64,000 nucleotides of DNA from Tunturiibacter gelidiferens (lineage in GTDB: Bacteria; Acidobacteriota; Terriglobia; Terriglobales; Acidobacteriaceae). A program made the position numbers and the translations under genes. The stretch is from positions 2,542,001-2,606,000 of the forward strand of contig NZ_JACCCV010000001.1 in NCBI RefSeq assembly GCF_013410115.1. Reading direction: 5' to 3'. Positions 43,877 through 52,278 of this stretch are shown here, in pieces (positions within the stretch are counted from its first letter, which is position 1; each line of letters starts with the position of its first letter). Under the pieces are notes generated by a model, which searched no databases, was not told the DNA's origin, and saw nothing but the letters and a program-made list of their open reading frames with translations.

Positions 43877-44653
43877 ATGGGGCATCCGTTGTTTGATTTG
43901 AGTGGGAAGTCGGCTGTGGTGGTGGGGGGTACCTCGGGTATCGGGTTGGCCATGGCGGTTGGGCTGGCGGAGGCGGGTGCTGATGTGGTGGCAAGTTCGC
44001 GGCGGCTGGAGCAGGTGGATGAGGCGGCGAAGGCGATCGAGGCGACGGGGCGGAGGTCTCTGCGTCTGACCTCGGATGTGGCGGACCGGGCGAGTCTGCA
44101 GGCGCTGCTGGATGGGACGGTGAAAGCGTTCGGCAAGGTCGATATCCTGATCAACTGCGCGGGGAAGATCAAGCGGGAGCCTACGCTGACCGTCACGGAG
44201 GAGACCTGGGACGGGATCATGGATACGAACGTGACCGGAACGCTGCGGGCCTGCCAGATCTTCGGCAAGCACATGCTGGAGCGCGGCTACGGTCGCATCC
44301 TCAACATTGCTTCCCTGAATACGTTCGTGAGCCTGAAGGAGGTCACGGCGTATGCGGCGAGCAAGGCTGCGGTTGGAGCGTTGACCAAGTCCCTGGCGGT
44401 GGAGTGGAGTGCGCAGGGTGTGACCGTGAATGCGATTGCCCCCGGGGTCTTTCGCACGGCGTTGAACCAGAAGCTGCTGGACGAGAGCGATCGGGGCAAA
44501 GAGTTGTTGATGCGGACCCCGATGGGGCGCTTCGGCAAGACTGCGGAACTGGTTGGCGCGGCGATCTTCTTAGCGAGTGATGCTTCAGCCTTCGTGACGG
44601 GTGAGATTCTTGTGGTGGACGGGGGATTCCTGGCTAGCGGTGTGAACCAATAG
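43877..44653 (+). CDS. SDR oxidoreductase, gluconate 5-dehydrogenase/KduD-like
   Basis: 258 residues from the ATG at 43877 (preceded by AAAGAGGACG); an ATG at 43850 adds nine residues. Classical short-chain dehydrogenase: nucleotide loop GGTSGIG, NCAG, catalytic Ser in NIASL, YAASK with Tyr-x-x-x-Lys, and PGVFRT. Closest feel is gluconate 5-dehydrogenase or 2-deoxy-gluconate 3-dehydrogenase. Since D-fructuronate is a 5-keto acid when numbered from the carboxylate, such an enzyme could reduce it to D-mannonate in this context. Last gene of the uxaC series. GC-richer than the genes before, in line with G-ending codons here. Confidence 0.85.
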   Translation: MGHPLFDLSGKSAVVVGGTSGIGLAMAVGLAEAGADVVASSRRLEQVDEAAKAIEATGRRSLRLTSDVADRASLQALLDGTVKAFGKVDILINCAGKIKREPTLTVTEETWDGIMDTNVTGTLRACQIFGKHMLERGYGRILNIASLNTFVSLKEVTAYAASKAAVGALTKSLAVEWSAQGVTVNAIAPGVFRTALNQKLLDESDRGKELLMRTPMGRFGKTAELVGAAIFLASDASAFVTGEILVVDGGFLASGVNQ

Positions 44654-44670
44654 CTGTTCCATCCTCCCCC

Positions 44671-44792
44671 ACCCCCCGGGGGTATCTTCGTGTAAGTCAT
44701 TTATTTGCTTTAACTTGCTAAAATTGGTCTCTTGCAAAATCGTCATAATAAAGCGGTTACGGGCAAAAATGTCTAAACAAACGACTTAGCAG
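44671..44792 (+). repeat. Dispersed intergenic repeat element, copy A
   Basis: Starts with ACCCCCCGGGGGTATCTT, continues through an A/T-rich part with GCAAAAT, ATAAAG, GGTTACGG and ends ACGACTTAG. Same block order as 21474-21603 on the minus strand. An internal near-direct repeat (GCAAAATCGTC... / GCAAAAATGTC...) is about 35 bases apart. Confidence 0.7.
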
Positions 44793-44813
44793 CTTTTGCG
44801 TCATTTCGCATGC

Positions 44814-44841
44814 AAAAACCCGGTTTCGGCCGGGTTTTTTT
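44814..44841 (+). terminator. Intrinsic terminator
   Basis: AAAACCCGG-TTTCGG-CCGGGTTTT followed by more T. It lies downstream of the SDR gene, after the repeat element, and would end the uxaC operon. Confidence 0.85.
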
Positions 44842-45185
44842 ATGCTTGTACTCATTATATCGGTTTCGTCATAACTAATACGCCAACGGTATGTTGTTGT
44901 CACTGCGCGGTTTACCCGGTTTGGGGGCTTGACAGGTTTGCGGGGGGTCGTGCTCGAGGGCGGAAGCGAAGCTGGCTTCGAGGGGTTTTGACGTGGGATG
45001 GCGAAGTGCGTCGCTTTTGGGTGACCGGATTTGAGTGTGTGGAGAGGCTAACAACAGATTCCTCCCCCTTCGACTACGCTCAGGGTGCGGAATGACAACA
45101 AAAGAACAAACAACGGCAATGACGGACAAGAGGCAGTGACAACAAACCGAAGAGGCCGCTTCTCAGGTGCTGGTAGGCGAGGGGT
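44842..45185. other. Gene-free stretch with a REP-like repeat
   Basis: No supported coding frame; small open frames lack ribosome sites and have no recognisable product. Contains the short dispersed repeat at 45061-45096. Confidence 0.6.
45061..45096. repeat. Short dispersed repeat, TTCGACTACGCTCAGGGT core
   Basis: Core TTCGACTACGCTCAGGGT followed by GCGGAATGAC. Same core with one base changed occurs at 56603-56639 in another gap, followed by CAGGATGAC. Confidence 0.65.
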
Positions 45186-45437
45186 CTATCGAACGGTGGA
45201 TTTGGTGGCGCGGTTACTGTTGGATTCGTGGTGGGTTGGGAGAATCCAGGGGTAGAGTACGGCCAGGTTGGGTGGGACGATGGTCAGGAAAAGAAGGAAG
45301 ATGCCGACCATCTCTGGGATGTGAAGCATGTTGCGGCTGTCGAGGAACAGCGCCAGGCAGACCAAGGCAACAATTGTCAGACAGATGACGGTTCGTGCAA
45401 GGGTCTTTGCCCAGGGTTTGTCGTCGTGCGGGAGCAT
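45186..45437 (-). CDS. Small two-helix membrane protein, unknown
   Basis: 83 residues from the ATG at 45437. Two hydrophobic segments, VICLTIVALVCLALFL (about 18-33) and VGIFLLFLTIVPPNLAVLY (about 43-61), separated by a short loop DSRNMLHIPEM; the C-terminus is basic and hydrophilic. No family recognised. It lies 58 bp downstream of larB on the same strand and could be the last gene of that transcript. Confidence 0.6.
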   Translation of the reverse strand: MLPHDDKPWAKTLARTVICLTIVALVCLALFLDSRNMLHIPEMVGIFLLFLTIVPPNLAVLYPWILPTHHESNSNRATKSTVR

Positions 45438-45495
45438 TTTGGGGCCGCCTTTCGTCACGCTTTGATAGCGAATTTGCTAGCAATGCTCCGTTCCT

Positions 45496-46257
45496 TCAAC
45501 TACGAGGGACAGAGGCACGTGCGATTAATACGGCAGTGTAGGCTGCGCCGAAGCCGTTGTCTATATTTACTACGGTAACGTTGGGGGAACACGAGTTGAG
45601 CATTCCCAAAAGGGCTGCGGCGCCGTCAAAACTGGCTCCGTACCCGACCGAGGTGGGGACTGCGATGACGGGGACGCCGACCAGGCCGCCGACGACAGAG
45701 GGGAGGGCGCCTTCCATTCCGGCGCAGACGATGACGACGTCTGCCCGGGTGAGTTGATCGCGGACCGAGAGGAGTCGGTGGAGTCCGGCTACGCCTACGT
45801 CGTAGAGTCGGGTGACCTTTGCGTTGAAGAGTTCGGCGGTAACGGCGGCTTCTTCTGCGGTGGGCTGGTCGCTGGTGCCGGCGCTGAGGATGGCGATGTG
45901 GCCTTTGGGGTCTGCGGGTGGTGATTGTTTGAGGGTGATGGCTCGAGCTGAGGGGTGATGGGTGGCTTTTGGGTGGGCCGCCAGAACCAGGGCGGCGGTG
46001 GCTTCGTCGGCGCGGGTGGCCAGGACGTCGGTGCCAGCGGCGGCCATGCGAGAGAAGATCTCGGTGGTTTGTTGCGGGGATTTTCCCTGGGCGTAGATGA
46101 CCTCAGGGAGGCCGGTGCGGAGGGTGCGGTGGTGGTCGATGCGGGCGTGGCCGATGTCCTCGTAGGGCATGTCGGCGAGGCGCTGGGAGGCGGCGGCTGG
46201 GGTGATGGCTCCGGTCTGGACGGCGGCGAGGAGTTCGAGCAGCTTGGTGGGGTTCAT
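45496..46257 (-). CDS. larB: Nickel-pincer cofactor biosynthesis protein LarB
   Basis: 253 residues. LarB carboxylates and hydrolyses nicotinic acid adenine dinucleotide, the first step of NPN cofactor synthesis. It belongs to the PurE-like fold: AILSAGTSDQPTAEEA, DVGVAGLHRL, CAGMEGALPSVVGGL and VPTSVGYGASFDG are its characteristic conserved blocks. The N-terminal part (residues 1-95) is the usual LarB extension. It is on the minus strand downstream of the aldo/keto reductase, larC and larE, so the maturation set is complete in this window. Confidence 0.95.
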   Translation of the reverse strand: MNPTKLLELLAAVQTGAITPAAASQRLADMPYEDIGHARIDHHRTLRTGLPEVIYAQGKSPQQTTEIFSRMAAAGTDVLATRADEATAALVLAAHPKATHHPSARAITLKQSPPADPKGHIAILSAGTSDQPTAEEAAVTAELFNAKVTRLYDVGVAGLHRLLSVRDQLTRADVVIVCAGMEGALPSVVGGLVGVPVIAVPTSVGYGASFDGAAALLGMLNSCSPNVTVVNIDNGFGAAYTAVLIARASVPRS

Positions 46258-46576
46258 GAAATTATTCGGCGTTCCTTGATTGGGCCGTGTGTATCGGCTA
46301 ACCCATGCTTCGAGATTTGCATGTTTGCGGTATTTGTCGAGGAGCTCAAGAGAAAATACGGGGGTCTCTCCACTACGCGGTTCACGATGAGGCTGTGAAC
46401 CGCTTCGGTCGAGATGACGATATTGGTGGTCGGACTGATGATGATTAGTGGTTCTTTCGTGGTGGATTGGTGGTTGCTTGTGGTGATTTTGCGGTCATTT
46501 GATGGACTGCTCGTGGTTCTTCGCAGTCACTCGGAACAGCGTGGTTCAAACGCGAACGTCGCTCCCCCTGCTTTTC
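46258..46576. other. 319-bp gap with T/G-rich strand asymmetry
   Basis: No gene seen. Contains the hairpin repeat at 46377. From about 46420 to 46520 the plus strand is rich in TGGT/GGTGG, the complement of the CAC-rich bias in the 41.8-kb spacer. Confidence 0.55.
46377..46403. repeat. Perfect hairpin in larB-AKR intergenic region
   Basis: GCGGTTCAC and GTGAACCGC are perfect 9-bp arms around the 9-base loop GATGAGGCT; CTTCGGTCGAGATGACG follows. It looks like a REP-type palindrome and is related in flanks (TTCGGTC, GATGAC) to the other short repeat family. It could fold in RNA between the AKR and larB genes. Confidence 0.6.
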
Positions 46577-47593
46577 CTATCCTAGCCACTTTGGGTTTTG
46601 TGCGGTGCCGTCGTAGTGGTTGGTGGTTTTGAAGAGTTCGAATTTACCTTCGCTGGCGGCGGTGGCGGTGCGGGCCAGCAGGGAGCTGATCTGGGCCTGG
46701 TCGAGGGGTTTGAAGGTGCGTGTGGCTTCGAAGGCCTGGTCGAGAGTCTGGGTGTTGTCGATGCCGGTGATGACGACCGAGACCGGCTGGGTGAGGCCGT
46801 AGTGGAGGGCTTCGATGGGCTGGACCGTGTTGCTCTTCAGGATGAAGGGATCGCCGAAGGTCTTCATGGCGAGGATGCCGATGCCTTGTTTGAGCGCGAC
46901 GGGCATGACCTCTTTTTCGAAGGAGCGGAAGTGTGCATCCATGACGTTGATGGGCATCTGTACGGTGTCGAAGTGGAAGCTGTGTTTTTGTGCGACCTCA
47001 AGCATGCGGAGGTGGACGGCGGGATCTTTGTGGCCGGTGAAGCCGATGTAGCGGATCTTTCCTGCGCTACGTGCGGCGATAGCGGCTTCGATGGCTCCGC
47101 CTGGGGCGAAGATGCGGTCGGGGTCCTCCATGCGGATGACCTCGTGGAACTGGACGAGGTCGATCATGTCGGTCTGGAGACGGCCGAGGGATTGTTCGAG
47201 CTGCTTGTTGTACTCGTCGGCGGTGCGGCCGTCCATTTTGGTCATGAGGAAGACTTTTTGACGGTAGCCGTTGCGCAGGGCCTGACCCATGCGGACCTCG
47301 GAGATGCCGTCGTTGTAGTCCCAGCAGTTGTCGAGGAAGGTGATGCCGCGGTCGATGCCGGCGTGGAGGAGTTGGATGCTCTCGGAGGGGTCCTTCTGTT
47401 TGCCGAGGTGATAGCCGCCCATGCCGATGGCGGAGACGCGCTCGCCGGTGGTGCCGAGTTCGCGGTAGATCATGTCGGGGGATTCGGGGCGTTTGATGGG
47501 CTGGCTGGCGGTGGGAGGGGTTTGCGCGTTGAGCGGGATGGCTGCGCTCACGCCGGCGACGGTTGCGGTTTTTAGAAAGTCTCTACGCTCCAT
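46577..47593 (-). CDS. Tat-exported aldo/keto reductase
   Basis: 338 residues. It begins MERRDFLKTATVAG, a twin-arginine signal, so it should fold in the cytoplasm and be exported. The AKR catalytic tetrad is visible as Asp and Tyr in FLDNCWDY, Lys in LMTKMDG and His in VQFHEV. NADPH is the usual cofactor. It lies between larC and larB on the minus strand with 72 bp to larC; whether it takes part in NPN or sugar-acid chemistry is unknown, and exported AKRs of this type are widespread in Acidobacteriota. Confidence 0.88.
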   Translation of the reverse strand: MERRDFLKTATVAGVSAAIPLNAQTPPTASQPIKRPESPDMIYRELGTTGERVSAIGMGGYHLGKQKDPSESIQLLHAGIDRGITFLDNCWDYNDGISEVRMGQALRNGYRQKVFLMTKMDGRTADEYNKQLEQSLGRLQTDMIDLVQFHEVIRMEDPDRIFAPGGAIEAAIAARSAGKIRYIGFTGHKDPAVHLRMLEVAQKHSFHFDTVQMPINVMDAHFRSFEKEVMPVALKQGIGILAMKTFGDPFILKSNTVQPIEALHYGLTQPVSVVITGIDNTQTLDQAFEATRTFKPLDQAQISSLLARTATAASEGKFELFKTTNHYDGTAQNPKWLG

Positions 47594-47665
47594 GCTGTGC
47601 TCCTCGGGTGAGAGAGTTGACTTGTCGATTTGATGCAGGTTTGTGGGCTATGGGCGGGGTGCGGA

Positions 47666-49024
47666 TTATTTGAGGTAGGCTGCGATGGCTGTTTGTTGAA
47701 CCAGCTTCAAGGGGACGTTGTGTTTTGTGGCGGCGGTGCGGCAGTCTTCAAACTCAGGGGCGATGTTGCACTGCTCACCGTTGAGGGTGCCGATCTTTAC
47801 GCGGATATCGCCGTAGGGTGTGGTGACGGTGGCGTGGTGGCGGTCGACGCAGACGCGGGTGTCCTGACGGATGCGGAGGCCGAGGGTGCTGGTCTCGCGC
47901 AGGATGAGTTGCTGGAGGGCGAGGCTGTCGGATGGATTGCAGAGGATGGTGAGGAGGGTGCCGGGGCGGCCTTTTTTCATGATGACGGGAGTGAGCATGA
48001 CGTCGAGCGCGCCTTGTGCCAAGGCGATCTCGGAGACGTAGGCGAGGATTTGGGGGGAGAGATCGTCGAGGGCGGCTTCGAGCACTGTGACGGTTTGTGA
48101 GTCGTGATCGTGATGGGTGTGGGGTAGTTCAGTTGGAGATGGGATGGAGTGTGTGGAGTTGTCGGCTTCGCCGATGCTGAGGCGGAGGACGTTGGGGAAG
48201 TTCTTCGGGTTGCGGGTGCCGGCGCCGTAGCCGATGTGCTCGACTCGCATGCCTGGTTGGGGCCCGAAGGTTGGGGCGAGGGCTCGGATGAGTGCTGCGC
48301 CGGTGGGGGTGACGAGCTCTTTTTCGATGTGCGCGGAGTAGGTGGGAAGGCCGCGGAGGAGGTCGGCAGTGGCGGGGGCGGGGACGGGGAAGCGGCCGTG
48401 GGCGCAGTCAACCATGCCGCCGCCGACGTTGATGGGGGAGGAGAACCACTTGTCGATTGCGAGGGCGTGGATGCCGGCGGAGGAGGCGACGATGTCGACG
48501 ATGGCGTCGACTGCACCTACTTCGTGGAAGTGAATTTTTTCGATGGGGACGTTGTGGATCTTTGCTTCGGAGGCGCCGAGGAGTTCGAAGGCGTGGATTG
48601 CGGTTTGTTTGACGGCGAGTGGGAGGGATGCGGCGGTGATGAGGTCGCGTATGACGGTGAGGGAGCGGCCGTGGGTATGTTCGTGGTCGTGTGTGTGGGG
48701 CTGGCCGGTCTTGTGCTGGTGCTGGGTTTTGGGGTGGTGCTGATGGGTGTGGGTCTGCTGATGGGTCTGGGCTACTTCTTCGTTTTCGTGACGATGGGTT
48801 GGCTCGGCGGTATTACTCTCGGCGAGGCTGGAGCCTTCGTAGACGTGGACCTTGGTGGAGGAGATGCCGCTGCGGTCTACTTTTTCGATCTTGAGAGTTG
48901 CGTTGAGGTTCAGGGCGGCTACGGCTTCGTGAAGGATGTTGGGATCGAGGCCGGCGTCGAGAAGGGCTCCGAGGAACATGTCGCCACTGATGCCGGCGAA
49001 GCAGTCGAGGTAAGCGATACGCAT
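47666..49024 (-). CDS. larC: Nickel insertion protein LarC
   Basis: 452 residues, formerly DUF111. LarC is a CTP-dependent nickel insertase that places Ni into the pincer cofactor. It opens RIAYLDCFAGISGDMFLGALLD (family signature, shown here in part as DCFAGISGDM). A His-rich linker between residues 70 and 118 (for example HTHDHEHTHG) is a likely nickel store. The single-frame gene has no internal frameshift, unlike the larC1/C2 pair of Lactobacillus. Its start is 32 bases downstream of the larE stop, so larE, larC and AKR appear to be one transcript. Confidence 0.94.
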   Translation of the reverse strand: MRIAYLDCFAGISGDMFLGALLDAGLDPNILHEAVAALNLNATLKIEKVDRSGISSTKVHVYEGSSLAESNTAEPTHRHENEEVAQTHQQTHTHQHHPKTQHQHKTGQPHTHDHEHTHGRSLTVIRDLITAASLPLAVKQTAIHAFELLGASEAKIHNVPIEKIHFHEVGAVDAIVDIVASSAGIHALAIDKWFSSPINVGGGMVDCAHGRFPVPAPATADLLRGLPTYSAHIEKELVTPTGAALIRALAPTFGPQPGMRVEHIGYGAGTRNPKNFPNVLRLSIGEADNSTHSIPSPTELPHTHHDHDSQTVTVLEAALDDLSPQILAYVSEIALAQGALDVMLTPVIMKKGRPGTLLTILCNPSDSLALQQLILRETSTLGLRIRQDTRVCVDRHHATVTTPYGDIRVKIGTLNGEQCNIAPEFEDCRTAATKHNVPLKLVQQTAIAAYLK

Positions 49025-49056
49025 AGGTTTATTGTTTCATGTTCGGAGTGCGGCGT

Positions 49057-49893
49057 TTATCGGGCGGCGGGAAGGATAGAGGAGGCGGCGAGGAGGGTGT
49101 CGTTCATGGAGCCGGAGCGGTAGCCTTCGGTGTCGAGGGTGACGTAGAGGAAGCCGAGGGGCTTGATGGCGGCGGTGATGGCTTCGAGGATGGGGAGGGT
49201 GAGGGCTCGGGGGAGGTCTGCGCGGGCGATTTCGATGCGGGCGAGGTCGCCGTGGTGGCGGACGCGGACCTGGGGGAAGCCGAGGGCGTGGAGGGCCTCT
49301 TCGGCCTGCTCGACCTGGGAGAGATTTTCGCGGGTGACGGGGCGGCCGTACTCGATGCGGGAGGAGAGGCAGGCGCTGGCGGGCTTGTCCCAGAGGGTGA
49401 GGCCGGATTGCTGGGCGAGGGTGCGGATCTCTTGTTTGGTGAGGCCGGCGGTGACGAGAGGGGCGACGGCGTGGTGTTGCGCGGCGGCTTGCTGGCCGGG
49501 GCGGAAGTCGGCGCGGTCGTCGAGGTTCATGCCGTAGGCGATGTGAGCGAAGTTACGGGCGGCTCGGGCTTGCTCCATTTGTTGGAAGAGCTCGTCTTTG
49601 CAGTGGAAGCAGCGGTGGGCGTCGTTGCGCTGGTAGTCGAGGTTTTCGAGTTCGTTGGTGCGGAGAATCTGGATGGGGATGTTTTGATCGGCGGCGAAGG
49701 CGAGGGCAGCGGCGAGTTCGGCGCGCGGGAGGGAGGGGGAGTCGGCGATGACGGCGTGCATGTTGTCGCCGAGGGCCTGGTGGGCGGCGTAGGCGAGGTA
49801 GGCGGAGTCGGTGCCGCCGGAGTAGGCGACCAGAACGCTGCCTAGTTGCTGCAGGGTCTCGTGGAGCTTCGCGGATTTGGCGGCAAGGTCCAT
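49057..49893 (-). CDS. larE: Sulfur transferase LarE (pincer cofactor thiolation)
   Basis: 278 residues with the PP-loop SGGTDSAYLA (residues 25-34). LarE adenylates and sulfurates the dinucleotide-derived precursor to make the pincer thioacids. Cysteines are arranged CFHC (near residue 92) and SACLSSR (near residue 180); three-Cys LarEs are thought to carry an iron-sulfur cluster that supplies sulfur catalytically, while single-Cys forms destroy their own Cys. First gene of the lar transcript. Confidence 0.94.
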   Translation of the reverse strand: MDLAAKSAKLHETLQQLGSVLVAYSGGTDSAYLAYAAHQALGDNMHAVIADSPSLPRAELAAALAFAADQNIPIQILRTNELENLDYQRNDAHRCFHCKDELFQQMEQARAARNFAHIAYGMNLDDRADFRPGQQAAAQHHAVAPLVTAGLTKQEIRTLAQQSGLTLWDKPASACLSSRIEYGRPVTRENLSQVEQAEEALHALGFPQVRVRHHGDLARIEIARADLPRALTLPILEAITAAIKPLGFLYVTLDTEGYRSGSMNDTLLAASSILPAAR

Positions 49894-50136
49894 CAGTTTT
49901 ATTGTAGGGCAGGTTGGACGACGGTGGTATTCGGAGGGGCTGGGAGTGCGTCGATTTCAGGTTCGAGTGGGCTGGCCGACCGCTCTGGCTCTGAGCAGAG
50001 TCGAGCCCCGTTGTCGCGGCGGTCGCTGTTTGTCGAAGGTGCGGCTAATTCTTGGAGATCTGGAAGCAAGGTGAAATTGAATTTGATTTTTATGTATTCC
50101 TCGTAACTACGGATCGTTGGCCGCATCGAAAGGGTT

Positions 50137-52278
50137 ATGAAACGCACACTTCTTCCTGGTCGACCGTATCCGCTTGGTGCGACTGTATCGAGCAAAGGCA
50201 CAAATTTTGCTATTTTCTCAGAGGGTGCGACCCGGGTTGATCTTTGCTTCTTTGATGCTGCGGGCAAGCAGACGGACTGCGTGACCCTACGGGAGCGAAC
50301 CGCTTATGTGTGGCATGGACTTGTTCGTGACATCAAAGCGGGGCAGTTTTATGGCTACCGCATTGATGGGCCGTGGGAGCCGGAACGTGGTCATCGCTTC
50401 AACCCAAATAAGCTTCTGGTGGATCCGTATGCTGAAGCTCTTACCGGGCAGGTGGACTGGAAGAAGCCCATCTTTGCGCATGACGTTGCCTCTGGGGACG
50501 ATCTGAAGATGGATACGCAGGACAGCGCGGACGGCGTTCCAAAGTGTGTTGTGGTCGATAGCGAGTTTGATTGGGGAGACGATCATCCGCCCGAGACTCC
50601 TCTGGCGGACTCGGTGATCTACGAGATGCATGTGAAGGGCTTCAGCATTCGAAATCCTAGGATTCCAGAGAAGCTTCGCGGGACCTACGCGGGGCTCGCA
50701 TGCGAGCCGGGGATCGACTACTTGAAGAAGCTTGGCGTGACGGCGGTGGAGTTGTTGCCTATTCATCATTTTATTGATGAGGGGCCGCTGGTGGATAGGG
50801 GACTGGTGGACTACTGGGGATACAACACGCTTGGGTACTTCGCCCCGATGGCTCGTTACAGCTCGTGCGGGGATACCGGCGGCCAGGTGAACGAGTTCAA
50901 ACAGATGGTGAAGGCGCTGCACGCGGCAGGCATCGAGGTGATCCTTGATGTGGTCTACAACCACACCTGCGAGGGCAATCAGTTTGGCCCGACTTTGTGT
51001 TGGAAGGGAGTTTGTAACACGACCTATTACAGAGTGAACGAGGAGAATCCTCGTTATTACGTGGACTATACGGGGACTGGCAACACCTTGAATGTGCGAA
51101 ATCCGCAGGTGTTGAAGATGCTGATGGATTCGCTGCGCTACTGGGTTACGGAGATGCACGTCGATGGTTTTCGTTTTGATCTTGCGGCGACGCTTGCGCG
51201 TGAGCTTCACGATGTGAGCCGGCTCTCTTCGTTCTTCGACACGATTCACCAAGACCCTACTCTTGCAGATGTGAAACTTATTGCGGAGCCGTGGGATGTT
51301 GGCGAAGGGGGTTATCAGGTGGGGCAGTTTCCTGTTCTTTGGGCGGAGTGGAATGGGAAGTATCGCGATACGGTGCGCCGGTTCTGGAAGGGTGACGGGG
51401 GCCAGCTCTCGGATCTTGGAAACCGGCTTACCGGATCAAGCGATCTCTATCAATACGACGGACGGAAGCCATATGCGAGCATCAACTTTGTCACGGCCCA
51501 TGATGGATTTACGTTGTGTGATCTGGTGAGCTACAACCAGAAGCACAATGAGGCCAATGGAGAAGGCAACAAGGATGGCTCGGACAGCAACGACTCCTGG
51601 AACATGGGTGCGGAAGGCCCAACGGATGATGAAGGGATCAACCTGTTGCGAGAGAGGCAGACGCGAAATTTTATGACTACGCTGATGCTCTCGCAGGGCG
51701 TGCCGATGCTGAGCGGAGGCGACGAGATTGCGCGGTCGCAGAGGGGGAATAACAACTGCTACTGCCAGGACAACGAGCTTACCTGGCATGACTGGAATCT
51801 GGATGAACCACGTAAGCGGGTGCGTGACTTTACGAGTCAACTGATCCACTTCCGTTTGAAGCACCCGAATCTGCACCGGCGGAAATTTTTCCAGGACCGT
51901 GAGATTCGCAGGAAGGGCGAGGACCTGATTATCAAGGATGTCGCATGGTTTAATACCGACGGCAACCAGGTCTCCGACGAGGTTTGGAATACTGAGTGGA
52001 ACCGCTCAGTGGCTGTGCTGCTGAACGGACAGACGCTGCAGGTGACCGATGAGGACGGCAACCCGGTCATCGACGACAGTTTTTTTCTGGTTGTGAACGC
52101 GGCCGAGGGCGGCGTCGTCTATATGCTGCCCGCATCGCCTTCCGGGAAGCCGTGGTGTCAGGTGATCGATACCGAGAATATCGACAATCCTTTTGCCCGC
52201 ATGGAGGTTGAGGAAAAGATTATCGTTGGAGGTCGAGCACTGAAGCTGTTCAGCGATGGGTCTATGTCAGCGAACTAA
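50137..52278 (+). CDS. glgX: Glycogen debranching enzyme GlgX (GH13 isoamylase-type)
   Basis: 713 residues, usual for GlgX. An N-terminal CBM48 (GRPYPLGATVSSKGTNFAIF) precedes the GH13 barrel: DVVYNHTCEG (region I), GFRFDLAATL (nucleophile Asp), KLIAEPWD (acid Glu) and FVTAHDGFT (region IV). It hydrolyses alpha-1,6 branches of glycogen. The start is preceded by TCGAAAGGGTT. It ends in a four-base tail-to-tail overlap with the large GH13 gene on the other strand. No other glg gene is in the window. Confidence 0.95.
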   Translation: MKRTLLPGRPYPLGATVSSKGTNFAIFSEGATRVDLCFFDAAGKQTDCVTLRERTAYVWHGLVRDIKAGQFYGYRIDGPWEPERGHRFNPNKLLVDPYAEALTGQVDWKKPIFAHDVASGDDLKMDTQDSADGVPKCVVVDSEFDWGDDHPPETPLADSVIYEMHVKGFSIRNPRIPEKLRGTYAGLACEPGIDYLKKLGVTAVELLPIHHFIDEGPLVDRGLVDYWGYNTLGYFAPMARYSSCGDTGGQVNEFKQMVKALHAAGIEVILDVVYNHTCEGNQFGPTLCWKGVCNTTYYRVNEENPRYYVDYTGTGNTLNVRNPQVLKMLMDSLRYWVTEMHVDGFRFDLAATLARELHDVSRLSSFFDTIHQDPTLADVKLIAEPWDVGEGGYQVGQFPVLWAEWNGKYRDTVRRFWKGDGGQLSDLGNRLTGSSDLYQYDGRKPYASINFVTAHDGFTLCDLVSYNQKHNEANGEGNKDGSDSNDSWNMGAEGPTDDEGINLLRERQTRNFMTTLMLSQGVPMLSGGDEIARSQRGNNNCYCQDNELTWHDWNLDEPRKRVRDFTSQLIHFRLKHPNLHRRKFFQDREIRRKGEDLIIKDVAWFNTDGNQVSDEVWNTEWNRSVAVLLNGQTLQVTDEDGNPVIDDSFFLVVNAAEGGVVYMLPASPSGKPWCQVIDTENIDNPFARMEVEEKIIVGGRALKLFSDGSMSAN

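Noticed and set aside
44796..45095. Plus-strand ORF following the repeat element
   Set aside because: Covers a terminator and a dispersed repeat; no ribosome site.
48149..49123. Long open frame opposite larC
   Set aside because: Gly/Val/Asp-rich antisense shadow.
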